Shown here one piece after another: positions 24,670-33,618 of a stretch of DNA of 64,000 nt. Where the stretch lies: the NCBI GenBank assembly GCA_037443205.1, contig JBBIOU010000005.1, forward strand, positions 49,255-113,254. The letters run 5' to 3'. Each line of letters opens with the position of its first letter. Position 1 is the first letter of the stretch. A program made the position numbers and the translations under genes. Origin of the DNA: JBBIOU01 sp037443205 (lineage in GTDB: Bacteria > Bacteroidota > Bacteroidia > Flavobacteriales_D > UBA2798). The notes under the pieces are model-generated. The model did not search any database and was not told where the DNA came from. It was given only the letters and a program-made list of their open reading frames with translations.

Positions 24670-27600
24670 ATGTTTGGAATTATAAGCAAAATTTTCGGAA
24701 ACAAAAAAGATAAAGATATTCGCGAAATACAACCCTATGTAGAAAAAATAAATCAGGAATACGAACGATTAAAAATTCTAAGCCATGATGAACTCCGCAA
24801 CCGAAGCGCAGCATTAAAAAATAAAATTGCCGATTATGTAGCACCGGAAGAAACTAAAATACAACAACTACGTGATAAAGCTAATCATCCTCATACTTCC
24901 ATTCAGGAAAAAGAAAAAATTTTTGATGAAATAGAAAAAATAGAAAAAGCCATTGACGAAAAACTCGAAATTATTTTGCTGGAGGTTTTACCCGAAGCCT
25001 TTGCCATAGTTAAAGATACTGCCCGCAGGTTTAAAGAAAACAACGAAATAAGCGTATCGGCAACCGACTACGACAAAGAACTTAGCACCAAAAAAGATTA
25101 TGTAAGCATCAAAGGTTTACAAGCCATTTGGAAAAATACCTGGAAAGCCGCAGGCAATCAGATAACCTGGGACATGATACATTATGATGTGCAATTATTT
25201 GGCGGAGTTGCTCTACATAAAGGCAATATTGCCGAAATGCAGACTGGCGAAGGTAAAACACTTGTAAGCACCCTGCCGGTGTTTTTAAACGCCTTGGCAG
25301 GTAAAGGCGTACATGTAGTAACCGTAAACGATTATCTGGCTAAACGAGACAGTGAATGGAACGGACCTATTTTTGAATTTCACGGATTACGGGTGGACTG
25401 CATAGACAAACACGAACCCAATTCAGAAAAACGCAGAGAAGCATACAAAGCCGATATAACTTATGGTACCAATAATGAATTTGGATTCGATTATCTGCGT
25501 GATAACATGTCAACTTCGGTTGATCATCTGGTGCAAAGAAAATTACACTTTGCCATTGTAGATGAAGTTGACTCTGTATTGATTGATGATGCAAGAACAC
25601 CGTTGATTATTTCAGGACCAACCCCCAAAGGCGATCACCATGAATTTTACCAGCTTAAACCAAAAATTGAAAAATTAGTTAATGAGCAAAAAAAATACAT
25701 CAATATTTGTATTGCCGATGCTAAAAAAGTGCTCAGCAAATTAAATGACGAAAGCGCAGAAAAACCAAGTAAAGAAAGTATTGAAAATGCCGGTATAGCC
25801 TTATTACGCGCCTACAGAGGCTTACCTAAAAATAAAGCATTGATTAAATTCCTCAGCGAACCGGGCATAAAAACACAATTGCAAAAAACCGAAAATTACT
25901 ATTTGCAAGACCAACAAAAAGAAATGCACAAAATAGATAAAGAACTATATTTTGTGATTGATGAAAAAAACAACACCATTGATTTAACCGATAAGGGCAT
26001 AGAATTACTTTCACAAGGCGAAGACAGCAGTTTTTACGTACTCCCCGATGTTGGTTCAGAAATTGCAAAAATTGAAAATTCCAATTTATCATCCGAAGAA
26101 AAACTCGCTAAAAAAGACGAGTTAATGCGCGACTTTACTATAAAATCAGAGCGCATACATACCCTCAATCAATTACTCAAAGCATATACACTTTTTGAAC
26201 GCGATGTTGAATACGTAATTATAGATAATAAAGTAAAAATTGTTGATGAACAAACCGGCCGCATTATGGAAGGCCGCAGATATTCAGATGGTTTGCACCA
26301 GGCTATCGAAGCAAAAGAAAATGTAAAAATTGAAGCCGCAACACAAACTTACGCAACCATCACACTGCAAAATTACTTCCGTATGTATCATAAGCTGGCC
26401 GGTATGACCGGTACTGCCGAAACCGAAGCAAAAGAATTTTGGGATATATACAAACTTGATGTAATTTGTATTCCTACCAATAAACCCGTAGCACGTATAG
26501 ACCACAACGATTTGGTTTACCGTACTGCACGTGAAAAATACAATGCCGTAATTGAAGAAATAGCCAAACTAAGAGAAGCCGGCAGACCTGTATTAGTTGG
26601 TACAACATCGGTAGAAATTTCTGAGTTACTTAGCCGGATGCTTACGCTTAGAAAAATACCACACCAGGTATTAAATGCAAAAATGCACCAAAAAGAAGCA
26701 GAAATAGTTGCCTTGGCAGGACAGGCAGGTACAGTAACCATTGCAACCAATATGGCAGGACGTGGAACCGATATTAAACTAGGACCGGGTGTAAAAGAAG
26801 CCGGAGGTTTAGCCATCATTGGTACAGAAAGACACGAATCTAGACGCGTTGACCGACAATTAAGAGGACGTGCCGGACGCCAGGGCGACCCGGGTTCATC
26901 ACAATTTTTTGTTTCATTAGAAGATAACCTGATGCGTTTATTCGGCTCCGAAAGACTGGCACGTATCATGGATCGACTCGGGATGAAAGAAGGCGAAGTT
27001 ATCCAACACAGCATGGTTACGCGCTCGCTTGAAAGAGCACAACGCAAAGTTGAAGAAAATAACTACGGCATTCGTAAACGCCTGCTCGAATATGATGACG
27101 TAATGAACCTTCAACGTAAAACCATTTATAACCGCAGAAGAAATTCTCTCTTTGGAGATAAAATTGATATTGATATCTCTAATCTGTTTTACGAAACTGC
27201 CGAAGCAATTACTACCGAATATTACGAAACTAAAGATTTTGAAAACTTCAAATTTGAACTGTTACGTATTTTAGCCATTAATTCTCCCGTAACCGAAGAC
27301 GATTTTTATAACCTGAACGTTGAAGATATAGCACAAAAAGTCTTTGAAGATACACACGCTGCTTACCTCAGAAAAAGCAAAGCTACTGCCGAAAAAATTA
27401 TGCCCTTGCTAAAGCAACTGGTAGAAACACAATCACAACACAAGTATCAGGATATTGAAATAGTAATGACTGATGGCCAGCGCTCTTTACGCACATACGC
27501 AAACATTAAAAAAGCCTTCGAAAGCAATGGTGCCGAGATAAGCAAAACTGTAGCGCAAAGCGTTATATTAGCAGTAATTGACAATGAATGGAAAGAACAC

Positions 27601-27993
27601 TTGCGCGAAATGGACGACTTAAAACAATCCGTACAACAAGCCGTGTATGAACAAAAAGACCCCCTGGTGATTTACAAACTCGAATCTTTTGAATTATTTA
27701 AACGCACCTTAGATAAAATTAATAAAGAAATTGCCTCGTTTTTACTCAAAGCATCCTTACCCGGTGGCGATGCCGAAATACACACAGCCGATAAACCCCG
27801 CATCGAAAAACCTCAAAATATAAAAACCAGTCGCACAGAAATACCCAATTATGGCGGTGGCACACATACAGGAGTTGCAGAACCCAAAGTACAACAAGTA
27901 ATACGAACCGAAAAAAAAATTGGCCGAAACGACCCTTGTCCGTGTGGAAGCGGTGTAAAATATAAAAATTGCCATGGCATCGGGGCAGAATAA
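24670..27993 (+). CDS. secA: Preprotein translocase ATPase SecA
   Basis: SecA drives Sec-dependent export through SecYEG. The start is set at ATG 24670 (MFGIISKIFG, 1107 residues), because the upstream in-frame TTG at 24646 is inside the -7 box. Visible motifs are Walker A MQTGEGKTLVSTLP (~185), DEVDSVLIDDARTPLIISG (~300), GLHQAIEAKE (~540) and NMAGRGTDIKLG (~695). The C-terminal zinc-binding SEC-C tail is IGRNDPCPCGSGVKYKNCHG, with its three Cys and one His. The protein is longer than E. coli SecA (901 residues), mostly because of a Lys/Glu-rich insertion at about 335-455 in the nucleotide-binding region, which is usual in Bacteroidota. Its last 20 bases overlap the next gene. Confidence 0.97.
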   Translation: MFGIISKIFGNKKDKDIREIQPYVEKINQEYERLKILSHDELRNRSAALKNKIADYVAPEETKIQQLRDKANHPHTSIQEKEKIFDEIEKIEKAIDEKLEIILLEVLPEAFAIVKDTARRFKENNEISVSATDYDKELSTKKDYVSIKGLQAIWKNTWKAAGNQITWDMIHYDVQLFGGVALHKGNIAEMQTGEGKTLVSTLPVFLNALAGKGVHVVTVNDYLAKRDSEWNGPIFEFHGLRVDCIDKHEPNSEKRREAYKADITYGTNNEFGFDYLRDNMSTSVDHLVQRKLHFAIVDEVDSVLIDDARTPLIISGPTPKGDHHEFYQLKPKIEKLVNEQKKYINICIADAKKVLSKLNDESAEKPSKESIENAGIALLRAYRGLPKNKALIKFLSEPGIKTQLQKTENYYLQDQQKEMHKIDKELYFVIDEKNNTIDLTDKGIELLSQGEDSSFYVLPDVGSEIAKIENSNLSSEEKLAKKDELMRDFTIKSERIHTLNQLLKAYTLFERDVEYVIIDNKVKIVDEQTGRIMEGRRYSDGLHQAIEAKENVKIEAATQTYATITLQNYFRMYHKLAGMTGTAETEAKEFWDIYKLDVICIPTNKPVARIDHNDLVYRTAREKYNAVIEEIAKLREAGRPVLVGTTSVEISELLSRMLTLRKIPHQVLNAKMHQKEAEIVALAGQAGTVTIATNMAGRGTDIKLGPGVKEAGGLAIIGTERHESRRVDRQLRGRAGRQGDPGSSQFFVSLEDNLMRLFGSERLARIMDRLGMKEGEVIQHSMVTRSLERAQRKVEENNYGIRKRLLEYDDVMNLQRKTIYNRRRNSLFGDKIDIDISNLFYETAEAITTEYYETKDFENFKFELLRILAINSPVTEDDFYNLNVEDIAQKVFEDTHAAYLRKSKATAEKIMPLLKQLVETQSQHKYQDIEIVMTDGQRSLRTYANIKKAFESNGAEISKTVAQSVILAVIDNEWKEHLREMDDLKQSVQQAVYEQKDPLVIYKLESFELFKRTLDKINKEIASFLLKASLPGGDAEIHTADKPRIEKPQNIKTSRTEIPNYGGGTHTGVAEPKVQQVIRTEKKIGRNDPCPCGSGVKYKNCHGIGAE

Positions 27994-28876
27994 AATTATA
28001 CTGCTATTAATCTTATCTGCTTATTGCAACATGTTGTTTGCACAAGGAAATTATGACATCTACCTCTTAGATATAAAACACGAAAACGGTCAATGGCATT
28101 TTAGTAACCCGGTAAATGTTAGTAAACATAAAGGATACGACAATCAACCCTCATTTTCATCCAACGGCAAATACCTTTATTACACTTCGCTCCGCGATAC
28201 TTTAAATAATACTACCGATATTTACCGATACGAAATTGCATCAGGTAAAACAATTCGCCTCACTCATACACCTGCGTCAAGCGAGTACAGCCCCCGGGAA
28301 ACACCCGATAAAAAATATATTTCGGTTGTAATGGTTGAAAAAGATGGTAAAACACAACGCCTATGGAAATTTGATTTAAACGGTAAAAAAGCCCAAAAAA
28401 TAGCTCCTAAAATTGATTCGGTAGGATATTATGTTTGGATAAATAAAGATACCATTGCTGCATTAATTTTAGGAACAAACAATTTCAATCATTCCCTGCG
28501 ATTATTAAACATTCAAAAACAAACAGAAAAAACTATTGCTGATAGTATAGGAAGATGTATTAAAACATATAAAAATAACCGGGGAATATTTTTTATTCGC
28601 AAAACAACTGACACTACCTTATACGCTTTGCCATTAAGCAATCTGCAACCTGTCAGAGTTAACAAGGTATTAAATGGAGCTGAAGATTTCGTATATCACA
28701 ACGAACGCTTTTTTATGGCCCGAAACAACGAATTATACGAATACTGGTTAATAGCTAAATTTTCGTATTGGAAAAAAAATAATCATTTTAATTTTACTAA
28801 ACTCAATAATATCACACGCATAGTTATCAGCCCCGATGGCAGCAAAATGGCATTGGTTGCTGCTGATGATGAATAA
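27974..28876 (+). CDS. Exported PD40-type beta-propeller protein (TolB-like)
   Basis: The 300-residue protein begins at ATG 27974 inside the 3' end of secA (20-bp overlap, different frame). It has a signal peptide (MASGQNKIILLLILSAYCNMLF, cut after FAQ). The mature part has propeller blades of the PD40/TolB type: NQPSFSSNGKYLYYTSLRD, EYSPRETPDKKYISVVMVE, and a last partial blade ITRIVISPDGSKMALVAADDE (described by its position at 279-299). It has no OmpA domain and no sorting domain. The overlap suggests translational coupling to secA. A role as a periplasmic or outer-membrane-associated binding protein is inferred from the fold only. Confidence 0.75.
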   Translation: MASGQNKIILLLILSAYCNMLFAQGNYDIYLLDIKHENGQWHFSNPVNVSKHKGYDNQPSFSSNGKYLYYTSLRDTLNNTTDIYRYEIASGKTIRLTHTPASSEYSPRETPDKKYISVVMVEKDGKTQRLWKFDLNGKKAQKIAPKIDSVGYYVWINKDTIAALILGTNNFNHSLRLLNIQKQTEKTIADSIGRCIKTYKNNRGIFFIRKTTDTTLYALPLSNLQPVRVNKVLNGAEDFVYHNERFFMARNNELYEYWLIAKFSYWKKNNHFNFTKLNNITRIVISPDGSKMALVAADDE

Positions 28877-29008
28877 GCATTACAATAGATAATATTATGT
28901 TCATGGCTAAATGAAGCAGATATAAAACAAGAAATGAGTATGAGGCACGAACTTTAATAAACGCAAATGCTGCCTACATACCTACACACTTTCATCAGCC
29001 TAAGATAG

Positions 29009-29141
29009 ACCCAAATTCAGCATTAGAAATTTGAAATAAATCCAAATTTTCCGCCAGAGGCGGACTGAGTGTGTTGAGTGTCGTGTGGGATTTGGGTTAT
29101 CCGTCATTAGGCTAACATTACGCATGCTAATTCGTAATGTG
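29009..29141. repeat. Dispersed structured intergenic repeat, copy A
   Basis: This lies between the 3' ends of the beta-propeller gene and tRNA-Phe. It begins ACCCAAATTCAGCATTAG (29009) and shares about 26 identical bases with copy B at 47142, then another long shared block starting GTGGGATTTGGGTTATCCG (29085). Outer arms ACCCAAAT (29009-29016) and ATTTGGGT (29090-29097) pair. Inside, TTCAG..AAATTTG pairs with CAAATTT..CTGAG, with a small CCGCC-AGA-GGCGG hairpin inserted. A further hairpin follows, ACATTACG (29115-29122) with CGTAATGT (29133-29140). The 397 bp from 28877 to 29273 hold no gene; besides this element there is only a 10-bp direct repeat (TTACATTAAC at 29179 and 29192). Confidence 0.8.
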
Positions 29142-29240
29142 GGATAAATTTGATGGCCGATGACAATTTTGGGATAAATTACATTAACCCGTTACATTAA
29201 CTCACAAACATTAAATGTAGCGGATAATAAACTCCTGCAA

Positions 29241-29267
29241 AATAAAAAAAGCCACATTAATGTGGCT
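29241..29267 (-). terminator. Terminator downstream of tRNA-Phe
   Basis: On the minus strand AGCCACA-TTAA-TGTGGCT (29250-29267) is followed by a T-run (29241-29250), a standard intrinsic terminator just after the tRNA. Confidence 0.85.
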
Positions 29268-29273
29268 ATACTG

Positions 29274-29346
29274 TGGTGACGGAGGGAATCGAACCCCCGA
29301 CACAAGGATTTTCAGTCCTTTGCTCTACCGACTGAGCTACGTCACC
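29274..29346 (-). tRNA. tRNA-Phe (anticodon GAA)
   Basis: Minus-strand cloverleaf of 73 bases. The acceptor arm is GGTGACG with CGTCACC, the D-arm GCTCAGTCGGTAGAGC, the anticodon loop CTGAAAA (GAA, Phe) on an AGGA/TCCT stem, and the T-arm has GGTTCGATTCC. The discriminator is A and the CCA end is not encoded (CAG follows). It has an upstream -7 box at 29365-29372 and a terminator at 29241-29267. Confidence 0.97.
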
Positions 29347-29364
29347 AGCCTTAAAACAGGGCTG

Positions 29365-29394
29365 CAAAAATAGATAAGTTTTTATTAATTCAAA
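29365..29394 (-). promoter_or_regulatory. Promoter of tRNA-Phe
   Basis: On the minus strand TTTG (29391-29394), an 18-bp spacer, then TATTTTTG (29365-29372) lie 18 bp before the tRNA 5' end. This fits the Bacteroidota -33/-7 pattern. Confidence 0.6.
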
Positions 29395-29425
29395 AAAAAT
29401 TAGCATTTATGCATAAAAATTTGCT

Positions 29426-30151
29426 ATGATGCGCGTAATAGATATAGGAAATACTCATACTAAAATTGCCGATTTTGAAGGAAATTGCAAAACTCCGCAA
29501 CTTATACAAATCAAACTATTAAGTACACAAAAAACAAATCAACTAGATAAATATATTTTACCGGATAACACCCTTATATCTTCTGTAACCTTAAAAAAAG
29601 TAAATCATTTAAAAGCATTGGTTTTTGATTCAAAAAAAATAAAAATACCCATTAAAATTTTATATAAAACACCGCATAGTTTGGGCAACGACCGTTTGGC
29701 TAATGCTATAGCCGCCTGGTACAGCAAACCCGGCACCAATCATTTGGTAATTGATGCGGGCACTTGTTTAAAATTTGATTTCGTAACCCAAAAAGGGGAA
29801 TACCTGGGAGGTTCTATCAGTCCGGGACTATTGATGAGATACAAAGCATTAAATCATTATACAGATAAATTACCCTTGTTAAAACCTGTTAAAAATACCT
29901 CTTATCTTGGCAATAATACAGTTAACAGCATTCATGCCGGAGTTATTGAGGGTATGTGTGCTGAAATAAAAACCATAATTAATCGTTATAAAAAAGATTT
30001 TGGCAAAATACAAATACATTTAACCGGAGGAGATGCAATCTTTTTTGAGAAACAATTAAAAAATAACATCTTTGCAGACCCGATTTTAACATTAAAAGGG
30101 CTATACGCCCTGTTACTTTACAATAAAAATGAAATTAAAGCAAAAAAGTAA
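29426..30151 (+). CDS. coaX: Type III pantothenate kinase
   Basis: The 241-residue CoaX phosphorylates pantothenate, the first step of coenzyme A synthesis. It has the ASKHA motifs of type III enzymes: VIDIGNTHTKIA (residues 4-15), PHSLGNDRLANAIAAWY (~84-100), VIDAGTCLKFDF (~109), GGSISPGLLMRYKAL (~128) and LTGGDA (~206). The length is normal. It is the first gene of a six-gene envelope operon that runs through lptC to a CNNM protein, a gene order common in Bacteroidota. It overlaps the next gene by 23 bp. Confidence 0.95.
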   Translation: MMRVIDIGNTHTKIADFEGNCKTPQLIQIKLLSTQKTNQLDKYILPDNTLISSVTLKKVNHLKALVFDSKKIKIPIKILYKTPHSLGNDRLANAIAAWYSKPGTNHLVIDAGTCLKFDFVTQKGEYLGGSISPGLLMRYKALNHYTDKLPLLKPVKNTSYLGNNTVNSIHAGVIEGMCAEIKTIINRYKKDFGKIQIHLTGGDAIFFEKQLKNNIFADPILTLKGLYALLLYNKNEIKAKK

Positions 30152-31490
30152 ACTACTATTATTTGTACATATATTGTTGTTAAACAAAGCCATAACACAA
30201 CAAACGGTAATAAGCCCGTATTCCAGATATGGTTTAGGAGAAATTAATCAAAATACACTAACCCCTTATGCAGGAATGGGTTCAGGTTCTGTAGGTTTAT
30301 GCGATTCATTTTTTGTAAATCCCGCTAATCCGGCAACCTATGCTTTTATTATCAGGCATAGGCCTGTGTTTGATGTTGGTACTATCGGCAACTACACACA
30401 ATTAAAATCAAATAGCGCTACTGAATCCAGTAAAACATTTGCTTTTAAAAATTTAGTATTAGGCTTGCCAATAGCTCAACGTTGGGGTTTGTGCATTGGA
30501 TTAAGTCCATATAGTTCAACCGGCTATAATGTTAAATACAACGATGAATTGCCTACCTTAGGAACAGTTCGTTACGAAATGCTTGGCAATGGAGGAATTA
30601 ATCGGGTATTTGGCGGTACTTCGGTTGCTATACTTAATAACAATATCTCTCGCCTCAGTGTTGGAGTTAACGTGTCGTATTTATATGGCAATTTAAACTT
30701 CACACGTAAAGCATTTATGCCTGCAAGCAGCGGCATATACAATACAAAAATTGTAAACAGTCGCTATGTAAAAGGCATGATGTATGATGCTGGTTTTTTC
30801 TATCATGGAAAAATAAAACCAAGAACCAATCTGATTGCAGGAACAACTATTCAACTGCCTGCACAAATAAAAGCATCGCAGGAAATGCTTGCTTATACAT
30901 TTATTAATCAAAACACCGAAGCAGTTTTAGACACTGTAAATTATACCCTAACCGATAATGGCAAAATATTAATTCCCAAAAATATTGCCTATGCATTAGG
31001 ATTTGAATTTTTTAGTAAAACAAGTAAAAACACTGAAAAGCAAAGCCGCTTAATAATAACCACCCAATATAAAACAATGGAGTGGAATAAGTATTACGAA
31101 GAGTTTGAAGGCCTTAAAACCGACTCTATTTTAAAAAATGGTTTATCCTTATCAATGGGAGTGCAATACACCCCGTTTCACAACATAGCAAACGCAAATT
31201 ACAAGCTAAAAATTTGGGAAGTAAGCACCTACAGGATGGGATTAAGATACGCCAACAGCGGTTTAGAATTAAATAATCATCAAATAACCGAGTATGGCAT
31301 AAGTTTTGGTTTATCTGTACCAATCTTTAACTCAATGTCATTTTCATCGCTCAATTTTGCCATAGAGACCGGAAAAAGAGGTACCATGAAAAATAATCTA
31401 ATCATGGAAAATTATGTAATATACAGTATTGGTATTTCATTTATACCTCACCGGAACGATGTTTGGTTTTTTAAAAGAAAATACGATTAA
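30129..31490 (+). CDS. FadL-like outer-membrane beta-barrel protein
   Basis: The 453-residue protein has a signal peptide (cleavage around ITQQ, residue 24) and starts with SPYSRYGLGE near residue 29. In Bacteroidota this start is typical of an outer-membrane protein family encoded after coaX. The rest is a long barrel pattern of alternating strands: FAFKNLVLGLPIAQRWGLCIGL and LSVGVNVSYLYGN are examples, with positions near 88-109 and 174-186. It may belong to the FadL/OMPP1 transport superfamily, but the ligand is unknown. It overlaps coaX by 23 bp and precedes a TPR gene by 17 bp. Confidence 0.75.
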   Translation: MKLKQKSKLLLFVHILLLNKAITQQTVISPYSRYGLGEINQNTLTPYAGMGSGSVGLCDSFFVNPANPATYAFIIRHRPVFDVGTIGNYTQLKSNSATESSKTFAFKNLVLGLPIAQRWGLCIGLSPYSSTGYNVKYNDELPTLGTVRYEMLGNGGINRVFGGTSVAILNNNISRLSVGVNVSYLYGNLNFTRKAFMPASSGIYNTKIVNSRYVKGMMYDAGFFYHGKIKPRTNLIAGTTIQLPAQIKASQEMLAYTFINQNTEAVLDTVNYTLTDNGKILIPKNIAYALGFEFFSKTSKNTEKQSRLIITTQYKTMEWNKYYEEFEGLKTDSILKNGLSLSMGVQYTPFHNIANANYKLKIWEVSTYRMGLRYANSGLELNNHQITEYGISFGLSVPIFNSMSFSSLNFAIETGKRGTMKNNLIMENYVIYSIGISFIPHRNDVWFFKRKYD

Positions 31491-31507
31491 ACAAAAAATA
31501 AACTACC

Positions 31508-32809
31508 ATGAAAAAATTAATGAATTTATTTACCGCAAGCTTACTTTTTGCAACCACTCATGTAATTGCTCAGGATTACGGCAGCGATAGTGTATGCTGC
31601 AAAAAAAACAATTCACTCTATGGTGTATACCTAAAACAAGAAGCCTACGCTGATGCTGCTGATTTTTGGAAACAAGCCCAAAAATGCTGTCCGAAATACA
31701 AAGAATCTATGTATATAAACGGCACCATCATTTACCGCAAAGGATTTATTGAAAAAGAAACGGATGCTGCTAAAAAAAATAAATATGTTGATACTTTGAT
31801 ATGGATATATGAACAGCAAATGCTCCATTTTGGGCGTACTGCTTTAACTTTAGAAAGATTAGGCACCGATTTATTAATGTTTCGTCAAAACAAACCCGAA
31901 GAAGCCAATAAAGTATTTAAAGAAATCATCGAATCTCAAAAAGAAAAAACAAGCTGCATAAGTTTGATGTATTATTACCAATCGCTTGCGCTGATGTATA
32001 AAGACAAAAAAACCGATGTTAGCACGATGATACAGGAATATTTTAAAGTAAAAGAATACTTAGAAAAATATACCCGGGCGCATCCCGAAGATGCTAATTG
32101 TTCTACCGCAGCAAATGTAATTGATAAAACAGCCGAACCATTTTTATCGTGTCCTGAAATTGAAAAAAACTACAACAGCAAATACACTTCGCTACCCGCT
32201 GATAAAACACAGCGTTTGGAAGAGATGAAAAAAATGCTAAACATTATGAACCTAAAAGGCTGTAATGATTCTGAAATATATTTAAAAATTGCCAAAGAAG
32301 TTAACGATGCCGAGCCATCGCACGAAGGCGCTTATGCATTGGGAATGGCATTGGCAGGACAAAAAAAATACAGTGAAGGTTTAAGCTATATTAAAAAAGC
32401 CGTTGACCTTTGCGGGGATTGTGATAAAAATTACGATTATCTAATAGGTGCCTCCAAAGTAGCTTTAAACTCAGGAGCTACCGGCACAGCAGCATCATAC
32501 GCACGTCAGGCCTTAAATAAAAATCCTAAATCAGGCGAAGCCTATTTAATTATAGCACAAGCCATTGCCGGTACCTCTTGCGGTGATAATGCCTTTCAGC
32601 GCAGATATGTATACTGGTTAGCCTACGACTATTGCGATAAAGCAGCCTCAATTGACGCCTCTGTAGCAACGGATGCTGCAAACTTAAAAGCCAGATATAA
32701 AGCAAACTGGCCCGAAACCAGAGAATTATTTGAACGCAGCTTAAAAGAAGGCGAATCAATAACCGTTGGATGCTGGATGAATGAAGCAACTAAAATTCGT
32801 GCAAAATAA
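31508..32809 (+). CDS. Exported TPR-repeat protein of the coaX-lptC operon
   Basis: The 433-residue protein has a signal peptide (1-21, ending VIAQ). TPR-like helix pairs run to the end: YLKQEAYADAADFWKQAQKC, ALGMALAGQKKYSEGLSYI and LNKNPKSGEAYLIIAQA. It has several scattered cysteines. It is probably a periplasmic scaffold. Similar TPR proteins are found at this position in Bacteroidota envelope operons, but the function is not established here. Its 3' end overlaps lptC by 29 bp. Confidence 0.75.
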   Translation: MKKLMNLFTASLLFATTHVIAQDYGSDSVCCKKNNSLYGVYLKQEAYADAADFWKQAQKCCPKYKESMYINGTIIYRKGFIEKETDAAKKNKYVDTLIWIYEQQMLHFGRTALTLERLGTDLLMFRQNKPEEANKVFKEIIESQKEKTSCISLMYYYQSLALMYKDKKTDVSTMIQEYFKVKEYLEKYTRAHPEDANCSTAANVIDKTAEPFLSCPEIEKNYNSKYTSLPADKTQRLEEMKKMLNIMNLKGCNDSEIYLKIAKEVNDAEPSHEGAYALGMALAGQKKYSEGLSYIKKAVDLCGDCDKNYDYLIGASKVALNSGATGTAASYARQALNKNPKSGEAYLIIAQAIAGTSCGDNAFQRRYVYWLAYDYCDKAASIDASVATDAANLKARYKANWPETRELFERSLKEGESITVGCWMNEATKIRAK

Positions 32810-33380
32810 TATCCAAATAAAGAATCTTATACCTTCTTATATTCCTGCTATATTGATGGCAGGAATATTTTTTTATACCTGTGTGAACGATGTTAAAGAC
32901 GTTGAAAAATTTAAGGCTGCTAATGACATACCCACTGAAATGATGAAAGAAGCCATCATACAATACATTGATTCGGGTTATACAAAAGCAAAACTGGAAA
33001 CACCCTTGATAGAAAAATATAACCATGTAAAGAGACAAATGCTCTTTCCGCAGGGATTAACCGTTACCTTCTATAACCCCGAAATGAAGCCTATCTCAAG
33101 ACTTACATCTAATTGGGGCATGTATGATGAGTTAAACAGAAAATTAATTTTAAAAAACCGAGTAGTTTTTATTAACTTTGAAAAAAAAGATACTTTGAAT
33201 ACCAACCTGCTAAACTGGACACAAGACAGCGCAAAAGTATATACCGATAAACTTGTGGTGCTAAAAAATCCGACCGGTATTTTTAAAAGCCGCGGAGGTT
33301 TTGTAGCCAATGAAAATTTCAGTTGGTATGAGTTTAGAAAAGTAGAAGGAACTTATCATATTAACGACAGCATACAATAA
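32781..33380 (+). CDS. lptC: LptC-like LPS transport periplasmic protein
   Basis: The 199-residue protein has one N-terminal hydrophobic segment (about 20-34) ending in a lipobox-like FFYTC. A beta-jellyroll of the LptC/OstA type follows: GLTVTFYNPEMKPISRLTSNWG, described by its position near 93-114, then KDTLNTNLLNWTQDSAKVYT and GGFVANENFSWYEFRKVEG. LptC belongs to the Lpt bridge that carries LPS from the inner to the outer membrane. It overlaps the TPR gene by 29 bp and is followed by two more membrane-protein genes. The overlap may mean translation is coupled, or a later start is used. Confidence 0.85.
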   Translation: MKQLKFVQNNIQIKNLIPSYIPAILMAGIFFYTCVNDVKDVEKFKAANDIPTEMMKEAIIQYIDSGYTKAKLETPLIEKYNHVKRQMLFPQGLTVTFYNPEMKPISRLTSNWGMYDELNRKLILKNRVVFINFEKKDTLNTNLLNWTQDSAKVYTDKLVVLKNPTGIFKSRGGFVANENFSWYEFRKVEGTYHINDSIQ

Positions 33381-33388
33381 ATACATCT

Positions 33389-33592
33389 ATGTTTGAAAAA
33401 TATAATCGCTTATCCGAAATTTTTTGGCTCATAGCTACCCTATCAACCTTAGTAATGGTAATATACCTTATTTGGGCAGAGGGATTTGAAAAAAACAAAT
33501 GGTATGTATTGATACCATTTTTAGCCTCAGCTATGTATCTTATGCGAAGAGCCGTAAGAAAAAAATTTGAAAAAAACACCCCTGATAAATAA
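33389..33592 (+). CDS. Small two-helix membrane protein of the lptC operon
   Basis: The 67-residue protein has two predicted transmembrane helices (about 11-30 and 38-54) and a very basic tail (MRRAVRKKFEKNTPDK), which should face the cytoplasm. It sits 8 bp after lptC and 26 bp before the CNNM gene. Family and function are not recognised; a small conserved protein is often found here in Bacteroidota. The tight spacing and clean coding pattern support a real gene. Confidence 0.7.
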   Translation: MFEKYNRLSEIFWLIATLSTLVMVIYLIWAEGFEKNKWYVLIPFLASAMYLMRRAVRKKFEKNTPDK

Positions 33593-33618
33593 TATTTTCT
33601 TGCCCGGTATTGCTACCC

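Noticed and set aside
26517..27047. 176-residue reading frame opposite secA
   Set aside because: It is a shadow of secA codon usage; no start context or motif.
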